A DNA stretch of 48,766 bases, taken from assembly GCA_030596125.1 (NCBI GenBank), contig JAUVKT010000009.1, forward strand, positions 1 through 48,766, written 5' to 3'. This document shows positions 6,817-15,485 of the stretch, piece by piece. Source of the DNA: Bacteroidales bacterium (GTDB lineage: Bacteria; Bacteroidota; Bacteroidia; Bacteroidales; VadinHA17). The first letter of the stretch is position 1; the number at the start of each line of letters is the position of its first letter. The notes under the pieces are model-generated. The model was not told the origin of the DNA and did no database searches. It saw only the letters and a list, made by a program, of their open reading frames with translations. Both the position numbers and the translations under genes were made by a program.

Positions 6817-9015
6817 ATGAAATCAAACCGATTATTTTTTTTATTAGCAATATCTATGCTAACTATTTCTGCTGCTTTTTCGCAGGCGCCACATGGTCTC
6901 TCTTACCAGGCTGTAGTAAGGGATAATGGCAATTTAGTTATTCCGGGAGAAACGATTGATGTCAGGTTCGGAATAACAACAGTCTCTGCCGGAGGTGCAC
7001 TTATCTGGCAGGAAGAACACAATACAACGACTAATGATTTTGGGTTGTTTTCGCTGGTAATAGGAGATGGAAGTAAGTCAGGAGGTTCGCTCGCTGCATT
7101 TTCGGATATAGACTGGAGTTCAGCCAGCCACTTTTTACACGTTAGTGTCTATTACCAGAGTGCATGGCATGATTTTCCTGCAAATCAGGTAATATCCGTC
7201 CCCTATGCGTTAACGGCAAAGAGTGCCGAGGATGATGGCGACAAGGATGATTCGAATGAGTTAATTGAGTCAATCACTCTTACGGGTACTACTCTTTCTG
7301 TTACTGAAGCGGGACAGATTAATGATGTCGACCTGTCTGACCTTATGGATAGTCCGTTTACAATGAATGGTGATACTGTTACACTTGTCGATCCTTATTT
7401 TAGTCTTAGTATAGGATCACCTAACCCGGGTAAATCCAAGGTGGCTATTATCAGCCCGGATAATTCATTTGAAGAAGCCCTGTTTGAGGTAAAACGGGCA
7501 GATGGTCAGACAATTTTTGCTGTTTATAATGAGGCGGTAAAGATATACCTTCCAACGGATTCAACAACAAAAGGCCCTAAGGGGGGATTCTCAATTGGCG
7601 GATTCGATCGCAACAAGGGAATTACAGAAGATTATATGTGGGTAACACCCGATAGTATAAGAATGTATATCGATGAGACCCCATTTGGTGCAAAAGGACC
7701 AAAGGGTGGTTTTTCAATAGGTGGCTTCGACAGAACTAAAAACACCTATGAGGATTATATGGTTTTAACTGCCGACAGTACCCGTTTTTATATTGATGAT
7801 ACAGGATCTAAAGGAACAAAAGGAACAAAAGGAGGTTTTTCTATCGGTGGGTTTGATCGTAATAAGGCAGGATCACGACAGGATTATATGAAGGTGACTA
7901 TGGACAGTACGCGGATTTTTGTTAATGACTCTATAGCAGGCTTCTCTGTTGCGAATGTTCAAACAGGAACTCCTAAGAAATTTATGGATCTGAATAAGAT
8001 TAACTCCTTTGTGGGACATGAATCCGGACAGAAGACCCAACCTTCAGGCGCTTATGAGGGTAAGTATAATGCATTTTTTGGATATAAGGCTGGTCTGGAA
8101 AATACAAGTGGTTATGGTAATATCTTTGTTGGTCATGAAACAGGAAGAGACACTAAAGATGGGTCATATAACGTGTATATGGGATATAGTTCAGGTAAGA
8201 GTAATACTAGCGGTAATTCTAATGTATTTGTTGGCTATGAGAGTGGAGTAAGAAGCTCAAAGGGTTATAATGTGTATATTGGTCAGGGTACAGGAAAATG
8301 GAATGACCTGGGAACTGAAAACATTTATATAGGTGCACAATGCGGAGTTGATGATGGTAGATATAGTGAATCTCCAGGCTATGAAGCCGGATACAGTAAT
8401 ACATTTATTGGATACAGATCCGGGGCAAGTCATTGGACCGGTGGCCAGAATGTGTATATAGGTACCAGGGCAGGTGAACAAACCCAGGCAACTTCCAAGG
8501 GTGGCTTCGGTAGAATATTCATAGGCTATAAAGCCGGTCAGAAAGAAGGAGCAGATAATGTGCTTTATATTGAAAACAGCGACTCTGATACCCCGCTTAT
8601 TTTCGGTAATTTTGAAACTGGTAGCGAGGAAGTAATTATTAATGGTGATTTCTCTTATACAGGTAAGAAAGGTGCTCTCTCAGATGGTAGGTATAAGGAA
8701 GATCTGCAGCCAATGGGCAATGTTCTTGATAAGATAAGTGAAATTAACGGAACATATTTTTCCTGGAAGGAAGAGGAGTATCCAGATATGGTATTTGGGG
8801 ATGGAAGACAAATCGGGCTTATAGCCCAGGATATAGAAAAGATCTACCCTGAACTGGTAAATGAAACATCAAGAGGGTATAAAACAGTGGATTATGAAAA
8901 GCTTTCAGTAATCCTTCTGGAAGGGATCAAGGAACAGCAGACTGAGATAGAGAAGATTCAAGGTGAGTTAAAAACACTAAAAGAACAGCTTAATAGAATA
9001 CTGGAAATGGAATAA
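6817..9015 (+). CDS. Secreted fibre-like protein with C-terminal S74 chaperone domain
   Basis: 732 residues from ATG 6817; a TTG three codons earlier is less likely. The first 22 residues are a signal peptide (hydrophobic core, cleavage after FSQ). An N-terminal domain (about 24-135, beginning APHGLSYQAVVRDNG) is common in secreted Bacteroidota fibre proteins. Three copies of KGGFSIGGFDR-(T/N)K (about residues 253, 298 and 343) follow, then head-like repeats of the N-x-F-V-G-x-x-x-G type (about 400-590). The C-terminus has SDGRYKEDLQPM and LIAQDIEKIYPELV, diagnostic of the S74 intramolecular chaperone, then a coiled coil (700-732). Such domains trim themselves after helping trimer assembly. 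A surface-exposed trimeric adhesin or fibre is likely. Fifteen bp separate it from the next gene. Confidence 0.8.
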   Translation: MKSNRLFFLLAISMLTISAAFSQAPHGLSYQAVVRDNGNLVIPGETIDVRFGITTVSAGGALIWQEEHNTTTNDFGLFSLVIGDGSKSGGSLAAFSDIDWSSASHFLHVSVYYQSAWHDFPANQVISVPYALTAKSAEDDGDKDDSNELIESITLTGTTLSVTEAGQINDVDLSDLMDSPFTMNGDTVTLVDPYFSLSIGSPNPGKSKVAIISPDNSFEEALFEVKRADGQTIFAVYNEAVKIYLPTDSTTKGPKGGFSIGGFDRNKGITEDYMWVTPDSIRMYIDETPFGAKGPKGGFSIGGFDRTKNTYEDYMVLTADSTRFYIDDTGSKGTKGTKGGFSIGGFDRNKAGSRQDYMKVTMDSTRIFVNDSIAGFSVANVQTGTPKKFMDLNKINSFVGHESGQKTQPSGAYEGKYNAFFGYKAGLENTSGYGNIFVGHETGRDTKDGSYNVYMGYSSGKSNTSGNSNVFVGYESGVRSSKGYNVYIGQGTGKWNDLGTENIYIGAQCGVDDGRYSESPGYEAGYSNTFIGYRSGASHWTGGQNVYIGTRAGEQTQATSKGGFGRIFIGYKAGQKEGADNVLYIENSDSDTPLIFGNFETGSEEVIINGDFSYTGKKGALSDGRYKEDLQPMGNVLDKISEINGTYFSWKEEEYPDMVFGDGRQIGLIAQDIEKIYPELVNETSRGYKTVDYEKLSVILLEGIKEQQTEIEKIQGELKTLKEQLNRILEME

Positions 9016-9030
9016 ACCTAAAAAATTATT

Positions 9031-10980
9031 ATGACAGCAACAAATTCGGCCAAAGACAAGTTTGCCCTGCTTTTTAGAACAGGAACAGACGATTTGTCAG
9101 TATTTAAAGACACATTACATGAGTATTACGGCTATCCTATTGCAAATATCAAAGAGTCCACAGGATGTGCAAATTTTACTTCGGACTATATGGCTCTGGC
9201 AAATCAAATCGATGCACATGTAATTGATGGAACAGTCCCGAGTGGTACTACTTCTAAAACACTTATGGTGATTATTGTGGGAGATGCTGATACAACAGGA
9301 TTAAATGACGGAACAAATTCTGTTACATGGGAAATTGTCAGGCAAGCAATAAAGGGAGAGTTTGTTCCTTCTTCTGGGCCTCCTACTACTGTCGCTTACA
9401 CTGGCGACTGTGAAGTAAATGTGCTTTGTATTACACCATTTGCCGATGGACTTAAAGCAGCATGGGAGGGAGATATACCATTAGCGAATGGCACACTTCT
9501 GCTGGTTGAAAATGAGGCAGACGATTCGCTTGATCCTGCTGTTAAGAGTGCTTTTATCTCTTCATGGAATGATCTGATGAAACTAAGTAATCCTACTATA
9601 CTTGATGCAGAGAAATTATTGACTGTTAGCGCAGTAGCTACAGAAATTCATGGTGGAAGTATTGGAGATTATTTTATTTCACAAAGGCCAGGTACCAATA
9701 CAGATCCGTTTTATCCTGGACGATACAAATTGCTTATTCGTGACGGGGACCATCCTGGAGTAGGTTCCAGTTGGTGGAATAGTCCTGATATATGGATTAC
9801 AAATTCCTGTTATCCTGATAATGGTACAAATGAGGGCAATAACAGGTATATGGTTGATGAAGATAATGATATTCATGTCAGAGTTACTAATGAGGGATGT
9901 CACTCTGTGCAACCACATTATGTAGGAATAACCGTTTTTCCTTATCCTTTTGCAACAGGTGATTCAAATCCGGAAGCTTCACGGGAAGTTGCCGCTGTAC
10001 TTAAACCTGGCGAGGTCACAGCCGGTTCTTTTATGTATAAATGGACTTATGATTTTCCTGCAACGCCTGATCATAAATGTATAAGGTCCTTATTGCATTA
10101 TGATATCATGTCTTTCGATATTAATGATCCTTCACTTTGGGATGCAAATAATGTTTATGCTGAGGCCCAGAAGAATATAACACCAGCTCCGGTTTCATGT
10201 CCCGAGGGTGGAGGAGGTGAGCCTCCCGGAGGAGGTGAAATGCCACCACCTGTACCCCCTGAGCAACCTGAAGATCCGCCTCCGGATCCCGATGGTGCAG
10301 GAGAAAAGACAGTTGACCATATAAGGAATTTCAGGGAGATGGAACTCTTAATCGAAAATCCATTCAAGGATAAAAGGACGTTTAAGCTTTTAGTTCCTCC
10401 ACTGAATAAAAAGTTGAGAGAGTCTATTGACTTGAAATTGTTTTCCTTCAATGAGAAACGCTCTGCAAAGATCTATCCGTTTAAGCTAAGAAATCGCAGA
10501 CCCAGTGTCATTACTTTTAGTCTGATGCCAGGACAACAACTTAACCTGATGGCTTATATAAGCGTTAAGAAAGGCGTAAAGGGCTTTAAGAAATCAGAGA
10601 TCCCAATGGAAGTTCTGGTTCAGAAGAAACGTTTGAAACTATTCTTCAGGGCCCCGATTTTCAGAGACTTTAAGAGATATGGATCAATAGCAGGTGTTAC
10701 ATTTGAGTTAGTACAAGAGTCAGTCAGTATGGGATTTGAGGTCGTTGATAGGGGAGGTAAGCCAGTAAGTGATGCAATAGTTTTCGTGAGCACAATAAAT
10801 CAGCGTCAGGCAGCAAAACTAATTACCGACAAAGAAGGTAAATGCTATTTTAAGGATATAAACCCGGGAGCATATAAAGTATGGGCTTATAAAGGTAGAT
10901 TAATCAAGGGGCCTGAGATAATAAATGCTTATCCAAGAAAGGAGAAAATTGGTCCTCACAGGATAATCCTTGATAAATAG
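9031..10980 (+). CDS. Multidomain protein with caspase-like N-terminus, Ig-like and carboxypeptidase-regulatory-like domains
   Basis: 649 residues without a signal peptide. Residues 10-185 have the strand-helix order of C13/C14 caspase-like proteins (KFALLFRTGTDDLSVFKDTLHEYYGYP, then VIIVGDADTTG and VNVLCITPFADGL), but the His-Gly and Asp-x-Cys catalytic motifs are not recognisable. Residues 230-385 form a domain beginning WWNSPDIWI and ending in NNVYAEAQKNI, an arrangement seen in Ig-like domains of bacterial extracellular proteins. A Pro/Gly-rich linker (390-423) follows, and the end (about 570-645) resembles carboxypeptidase-regulatory domains. It lies directly downstream of the fibre gene, so they probably act together. 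The function is unknown; the caspase relation is my inference from pattern only. Confidence 0.55.
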   Translation: MTATNSAKDKFALLFRTGTDDLSVFKDTLHEYYGYPIANIKESTGCANFTSDYMALANQIDAHVIDGTVPSGTTSKTLMVIIVGDADTTGLNDGTNSVTWEIVRQAIKGEFVPSSGPPTTVAYTGDCEVNVLCITPFADGLKAAWEGDIPLANGTLLLVENEADDSLDPAVKSAFISSWNDLMKLSNPTILDAEKLLTVSAVATEIHGGSIGDYFISQRPGTNTDPFYPGRYKLLIRDGDHPGVGSSWWNSPDIWITNSCYPDNGTNEGNNRYMVDEDNDIHVRVTNEGCHSVQPHYVGITVFPYPFATGDSNPEASREVAAVLKPGEVTAGSFMYKWTYDFPATPDHKCIRSLLHYDIMSFDINDPSLWDANNVYAEAQKNITPAPVSCPEGGGGEPPGGGEMPPPVPPEQPEDPPPDPDGAGEKTVDHIRNFREMELLIENPFKDKRTFKLLVPPLNKKLRESIDLKLFSFNEKRSAKIYPFKLRNRRPSVITFSLMPGQQLNLMAYISVKKGVKGFKKSEIPMEVLVQKKRLKLFFRAPIFRDFKRYGSIAGVTFELVQESVSMGFEVVDRGGKPVSDAIVFVSTINQRQAAKLITDKEGKCYFKDINPGAYKVWAYKGRLIKGPEIINAYPRKEKIGPHRIILDK

Positions 10981-10983
10981 ATA

Positions 10984-11023
10984 AAAAGAAATGGCGCATG
11001 ATTTAGCATGCGCCATTTCTTTT
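10984..11023. terminator. Bidirectional terminator between convergent genes
   Basis: A perfect 17-bp inverted repeat (10984-11000 and 11007-11023) around a 6-nt loop, with A-rich and T-rich ends that provide a U-run in both directions. It can end transcription of the gene at 9031 and of the aldehyde oxidoreductase gene. Confidence 0.9.
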
Positions 11024-11024
11024 G

Positions 11025-12830
11025 TCATATAGTAAATTCTAATCCATTTTCCTTTAGTGTCTCGTTATTGGGTCTGGAGGTTTTCAGATCCCAACCCCTG
11101 GAGTCGTAGTAATTATCCATATTCTCTTTAAATTCTTCACGGTCAACAATGGCCCCTGCATGTTCGCCGAAAGTGAATTTATTGGTGAAGAACTTCTCTG
11201 GAATTGAATCATCTTCGCGTCTGAAGCCGTCACGGTAATTAAACATTTTCTCCAGTGTAAATATGCGGGCTCCTGCTTTATTAAACTCTTCCTCGCTCCA
11301 CTCCAGACCTGTTATTGCATTCATAAAGTGCCTGTAGTGAGTATCGTCTCTGTACCATGATGAGGCAAAACTGCATGCACCAACTGAATCCTGCAGACAG
11401 GCACCGTTCTGTCCTTTTGCACTGCCGCCATTCATGTGGCAGGCACCGCGGTTAGCGGTAGCATAAGTTACAGCCCAATATCTGTTGCCAACCGGAACGT
11501 TCCATGCTGCAAGTTCATGACCCTTTACGTGGATAGCATAATCTGATGATCCTTTACCAATTTTCTCTGACAGCGCTTTTACTCCCCTGCTTGCCAGTTC
11601 ACCAATGCCTTCTCTTTTACATATTTTATGAAGCATGGCAAGTGATGCATCAACATTGCTCCATGTAAGATCAATACCGTCCAGGAAATCACGGCTAACA
11701 TCTCCCTTTTCGTAAGCTTCCATCAGGAATCCAATAGTGTTACCGGCGGAAATAATATCCACACCATAATCATCAGCCACAAAGATCAGCTTATGAAGTC
11801 CGCATATATCTGAAATCATAAGGTTGGCACCGAGCATTGTTCCTGTTTCGTACTCAGGCCCGTCATGAACCAGGGTATTATATCCTCCCTTGGCATAACC
11901 ACTTTTTTTGCATGCCAGCTGACATGAAAAACAGGCAAAATCCCTTTTCCAGATTGCTTTACGGTTAGCCTCCGTACCTATCTTTTCAATTTCACTAAAT
12001 GTGCCTTCGCTGTAATTTCTAACAGCTTGTGTGCCCCCTTTAGAGGATGATGACAGAGCATTGGCCGTACCACCGTATCGCCAATTCATTACTTTATCAT
12101 CTTTCTTCATAAATGATCTTCTGATTTTCTCAAGCAATTCGTTATACTTCTCAAGGTTTGCAATATTTGGCATATTGCTACCCTGGACAACTACAGCTTT
12201 AAGATTTTTCGATCCCATTACGCAGCCTGTTCCTCCTCTTCCTGCTGCCCTGGCTGCTGTGTTTAATACACTTGCCATCGGGACAAGGATCTCACCTGCG
12301 GGTCCGATATAACACGATTCCCACCTGCCTTTGCCAACCTCCCTGTGAAAAATTCTATCGAATTTGTCGGTACCCATTCCCCAATATTTTGAGGCATCTT
12401 CGATTGTTACTTTATTATTCCGGATCTTAATGTAAACAGGCTTCTCTGATTTTCCCGATACAAGTAATCCATCGTATCCTGCAAATTTTAATTCCGGACC
12501 GAAAAATCCACCCATGTTTGAATAACTAATGGTTGACGAGTGGTCATATTTCATAGTTAGCGGTGAAGTTCTGGTTGATTTTGTAACAACACAAGTGCGT
12601 GAAGAGGAGGGTATAGGAAGTCCTGAGAACGGACCCGGCATAAACATAAGAATGTTATCGGGTGAAAGAGGATCTGTCCCGGGTTTTAGCCTGTCCCATA
12701 ATATTTTGGTTCCCAGTCCGCGTCCGCCAATAAACTTCCTGATATCATCATCCGGGATCTTTGTTACCTTAACAGTGCCTGACGTCAGATCTACTTCAAG
12801 CAATTTTCCGTAATATCCATCTGTTGCCAT
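11025..12830 (-). CDS. Aldehyde:ferredoxin oxidoreductase family enzyme
   Basis: 601 residues, the usual size of the tungsten/molybdenum bis-pterin aldehyde oxidoreductase family. The N-terminal domain (YYGKLLEVDLTSGTV, KFIGGRGLGTKILWD, LSPDNILMFMPGPFSG) and the RAAGRGGTGCVMGSKNLKA motif are typical. The [4Fe-4S] ligands are CFSCQLAC in the middle, with the fourth probably the Cys of GACSFAS near residue 480. Members oxidise aldehydes to acids or reduce acids with ferredoxin-level electrons; the substrate cannot be told here. There is no export signal. The ferredoxin-like gene upstream ends 2 bp before this start, a pairing like E. coli ydhY-ydhV, so the two form an electron-transfer unit. 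Whether W or Mo is bound is unknown. Confidence 0.93.
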   Translation of the reverse strand: MATDGYYGKLLEVDLTSGTVKVTKIPDDDIRKFIGGRGLGTKILWDRLKPGTDPLSPDNILMFMPGPFSGLPIPSSSRTCVVTKSTRTSPLTMKYDHSSTISYSNMGGFFGPELKFAGYDGLLVSGKSEKPVYIKIRNNKVTIEDASKYWGMGTDKFDRIFHREVGKGRWESCYIGPAGEILVPMASVLNTAARAAGRGGTGCVMGSKNLKAVVVQGSNMPNIANLEKYNELLEKIRRSFMKKDDKVMNWRYGGTANALSSSSKGGTQAVRNYSEGTFSEIEKIGTEANRKAIWKRDFACFSCQLACKKSGYAKGGYNTLVHDGPEYETGTMLGANLMISDICGLHKLIFVADDYGVDIISAGNTIGFLMEAYEKGDVSRDFLDGIDLTWSNVDASLAMLHKICKREGIGELASRGVKALSEKIGKGSSDYAIHVKGHELAAWNVPVGNRYWAVTYATANRGACHMNGGSAKGQNGACLQDSVGACSFASSWYRDDTHYRHFMNAITGLEWSEEEFNKAGARIFTLEKMFNYRDGFRREDDSIPEKFFTNKFTFGEHAGAIVDREEFKENMDNYYDSRGWDLKTSRPNNETLKENGLEFTI

Positions 12831-12832
12831 AA

Positions 12833-13525
12833 CTATACCTCCGTCAGATTAAGGTTATACAATTTTTTTATCATCTTTTCTGCTATCTTTTCAGGAGCAA
12901 GGTTGTCGAGATCTCTCGAATCATCCATTTCGATATATGAGAGAGCATCAAAAGGGCAATATTTTACACATTGCGGATCGCCGTCGCACAGAGTGCACAT
13001 ATATTCAGGACTACCTGTTTCGGGGTTTGGCCTGATAACGCCGGCACGTTGTGACTGACAGGTAATGGCACAGACTGAGCAGCCAATACACCTCGCGAGA
13101 TCGTTCCTTATTGTAAGAGTCTCTTCATCCCTGTAAAGAGCTTTTCTGCCGGTAACAGGATCGGGTGCAACCGGACAAGCCTCAATACAGGGCGCATCAT
13201 TACATAAAGCACAGGTTGATGGTATATCCACATCGGGATTAAAGTGATATACCCTGATGTTAGATAGAAACGGACTTCCAGAGCCATTCACCATTTTCCC
13301 ATTTATATTAACCTTATGGTTATAGGCAGAACAGACTGTTTCGCAGGTTCTGCACCCGGCACACTTCTCAAAATCAACAGCAATAGCTTTTATCTTGCCT
13401 GTCACAGGATCACGGGAGATAGTAAATCCGTAAGAACCCATTACAAGCAATCCTGCTGTTCCGATTCCAAGACTGTTTAAAAAATGTCGTCTTGAAAGAT
13501 CAGGATTAATCTCTTTTTTTGCCAT
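12833..13525 (-). CDS. Tat-signalled four-cluster ferredoxin-like electron-transfer protein
   Basis: 230 residues. The N-terminus has a twin-arginine signal (SRRHFLNSLGIGTAGLLVMG, about 11-30). Four Cys groups for [4Fe-4S] clusters follow: CAGCRTCETVC, CALCNDAPCIEAC, CIGCSVCAITC and CTLCDGDPQCVKYC. This is the DmsB/HycB/NrfC-type arrangement of redox-enzyme partner subunits. It is presumably the electron acceptor or donor of the aldehyde oxidoreductase encoded 2 bp downstream. The Tat signal implies an extracytoplasmic position or membrane anchoring, which the catalytic partner could reach only by co-export. Confidence 0.9.
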   Translation of the reverse strand: MAKKEINPDLSRRHFLNSLGIGTAGLLVMGSYGFTISRDPVTGKIKAIAVDFEKCAGCRTCETVCSAYNHKVNINGKMVNGSGSPFLSNIRVYHFNPDVDIPSTCALCNDAPCIEACPVAPDPVTGRKALYRDEETLTIRNDLARCIGCSVCAITCQSQRAGVIRPNPETGSPEYMCTLCDGDPQCVKYCPFDALSYIEMDDSRDLDNLAPEKIAEKMIKKLYNLNLTEV

Positions 13526-13641
13526 AAATTATTGAGTTTAGGTTTTGTTTCTGTTTTAGACAAGATACCATTTAAAATGTTACGTGTCAATTAAACCGAG
13601 TCGTAAAAGAATACATAACGATAGCTGTGTAGCTACCTGTA

Positions 13642-13672
13642 TTGCCTATCCTGTTTATTGTTAATATCTTTG
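13642..13672 (+). promoter_or_regulatory. Candidate mnmA promoter, possibly giving a leaderless mRNA
   Basis: TTG (13642-13644), a 20-bp spacer, then TATCTTTG (13665-13672), a full match to TAnnTTTG. A start 5-7 bp downstream falls at or just before the ATG at 13679, leaving essentially no 5' leader. Confidence 0.55.
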
Positions 13673-13678
13673 CTCTTA

Positions 13679-14878
13679 ATGAAACAGCGAGCAGTTATAG
13701 GGTTGTCGGGTGGTGTTGATTCGAGTGTTGCAGCCTGGGTTTTAAAGGAGCAGGGATATGATGTTGTGGGTCTTTACATGAAGAACTGGCACGACACAAC
13801 CGGTCTGATTAAATCGGATTGTCCCTATGACGATGATATTATGTTTGCAGAGATGGTGGCATCAAAACTTGAGATACCTTTTCATAAGGTGGATTTAAGT
13901 GAACCATACAGGGAGAGGGTTATAGACTATATGTTTTCTGAATATGAAAAGGGTCGTACCCCTAACCCTGATGTACTTTGCAATCGTGAAATAAAATTTG
14001 ACTCATTTGTTGATGCAGCAAGAGAGTTAGGAGCTGATCTTGTTGCAACCGGTCACTATTGCAGGAAAGATGTTATCAGGGTACAGGATAAGGATATTTA
14101 CAGACTGCTGACAGGCGTTGATACAAACAAGGATCAGAGTTACTTTCTTTGCCAGGTTAACCAGGAGCAATTGAAAAATGCACTTTTCCCGATAGGTGAT
14201 ATTGTAAAGCCGGAAGTACGCAGGATAGCTGAAAGGCTCGGACTGGTAACTGCACAGCGAAAAGATTCACAAGGTATATGTTTTGTTGGAAAGGTTGACC
14301 TTCCGACATTTTTGCAACAGAAGCTTAAAGTACGAACAGGACGGACAGTAGAGATAGACAAAAGTTTTAATTATAATGTTATTGAAACCGGACTTCCCGG
14401 AAACAGTATTTCAGATTGTGACCTGGAAAGGCTTACATCACCTTATGACTATAATCCATCATCCGGAAAGACAATAGGAAAGCATAACGGTGCGCATTTT
14501 TTTACTGTTGGTCAGCGTAAAGGAATAAATATTGGCGGATATATAGAGCCTCTTTTTGTGATAGGTACAGATGTGAATAAGAACATATTGTATGTGGGAG
14601 AGGGGCAGTCACATTCCGGATTAAGCAGAAAAGGTCTTTTTATCAGAAGAGAAGATATTCACAGAGTAAGACCGGATATGGATATCCCGGTTGGTATATC
14701 AGATGATTATATGGTGCGTATTCGATACCGGCAACCGGTTGAGAAGGCCAGGTTATACAGCAGGGAAAACGGGCTCTATATACTGTTTGACCTCCCTCAG
14801 AGAGGTATCGCTCCGGGACAGTTTGCTGCCTGGTACAGAGGTGACGAACTTATTGGTTCAGGTGTAATTGATAATTAA
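13679..14878 (+). CDS. mnmA: tRNA-specific 2-thiouridylase MnmA
   Basis: Thiolates U34 of tRNAs for Lys, Glu and Gln using ATP and a persulfide relay. 399 residues from ATG 13679; a TTG seven codons earlier lies within the predicted -7 region and is rejected. The PP-loop SGGVDSSVAAW is at residues 10-20, followed by VVGLYMKNW. The two catalytic cysteines are in NPDVLCNREIKF and QGICFVGKVDL. The HFFTVGQRKGINIGG motif marks the middle domain, and the C-terminal beta-barrel ends in PQRGIAPGQFAAWY. MnmA family members are usually 360-380 residues, so it is slightly long. The downstream acetyltransferase gene is convergent with a 3-bp gap. Confidence 0.96.
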   Translation: MKQRAVIGLSGGVDSSVAAWVLKEQGYDVVGLYMKNWHDTTGLIKSDCPYDDDIMFAEMVASKLEIPFHKVDLSEPYRERVIDYMFSEYEKGRTPNPDVLCNREIKFDSFVDAARELGADLVATGHYCRKDVIRVQDKDIYRLLTGVDTNKDQSYFLCQVNQEQLKNALFPIGDIVKPEVRRIAERLGLVTAQRKDSQGICFVGKVDLPTFLQQKLKVRTGRTVEIDKSFNYNVIETGLPGNSISDCDLERLTSPYDYNPSSGKTIGKHNGAHFFTVGQRKGINIGGYIEPLFVIGTDVNKNILYVGEGQSHSGLSRKGLFIRREDIHRVRPDMDIPVGISDDYMVRIRYRQPVEKARLYSRENGLYILFDLPQRGIAPGQFAAWYRGDELIGSGVIDN

Positions 14879-14881
14879 TAT

Positions 14882-15379
14882 TCAAATATTTGAGTTAGTC
14901 GCCAGATTATTAATGGCAATTTCGTTCAGCCTGTACACGATCCATTCATCCATAATCTTTGCTCCTATGGATTCGTAAAATTGCCTTGCAGGATTCCAGT
15001 TCAGTACTGACCATTCTACTCTTCCACATTTCCGTTCAAGAGCCAGTTGGGATATATGTGACAGAAGAGCTTTACCAACTCCTTTACCTCTTATTTCAGG
15101 TTTAACATATAGATCTTCTATGTAAATACCCGGTTTACCAATGAAAGTTGAAAAATTATGGTAGAATAGAACAAAACCTGCCTCACTGTTATCTGCCATT
15201 GCAAAAATTATCTCTGCATATCTTCTCTCACCGAAAAGATATTTTTCAAGGGTCTCTTCATCAGTAGTTACTTCTGATGATAATTTTTCATACCTGGCCA
15301 GCTCACGTATGAAACTAAAGATTAAAGAAATATCCTTTTTTTCTGCTTTCCTGAATTCTATTTCCATTATTTCCTCCAT
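14882..15379 (-). CDS. GNAT family N-acetyltransferase, similar to diamine/spermidine acetyltransferases
   Basis: Up to 165 residues; a second Met four codons in (start 15367, MEIEFRKAEKKD) is equally plausible. The acetyl-CoA site is visible as YIEDLYVKPEIRGKGVGKALL (about 86-106), and SVLNWNPARQFYESIGAKIMDEW resembles the C-terminal part of SSAT-type diamine acetyltransferases. N-terminal ARYEKLSSEV also fits that subfamily. Substrates may be small polyamines or amines, but this is not provable from sequence. It is a stand-alone gene convergent with mnmA. Confidence 0.8.
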   Translation of the reverse strand: MEEIMEIEFRKAEKKDISLIFSFIRELARYEKLSSEVTTDEETLEKYLFGERRYAEIIFAMADNSEAGFVLFYHNFSTFIGKPGIYIEDLYVKPEIRGKGVGKALLSHISQLALERKCGRVEWSVLNWNPARQFYESIGAKIMDEWIVYRLNEIAINNLATNSNI

Positions 15380-15485
15380 GTTTACTTTTTTTCAAAATTA
15401 ATAAATCTCTTCAAATAGTGTTGATATCTTGATCACAATAATATTAAGGTCATCATAATATTATAATGTATATTTATGGTTCATC

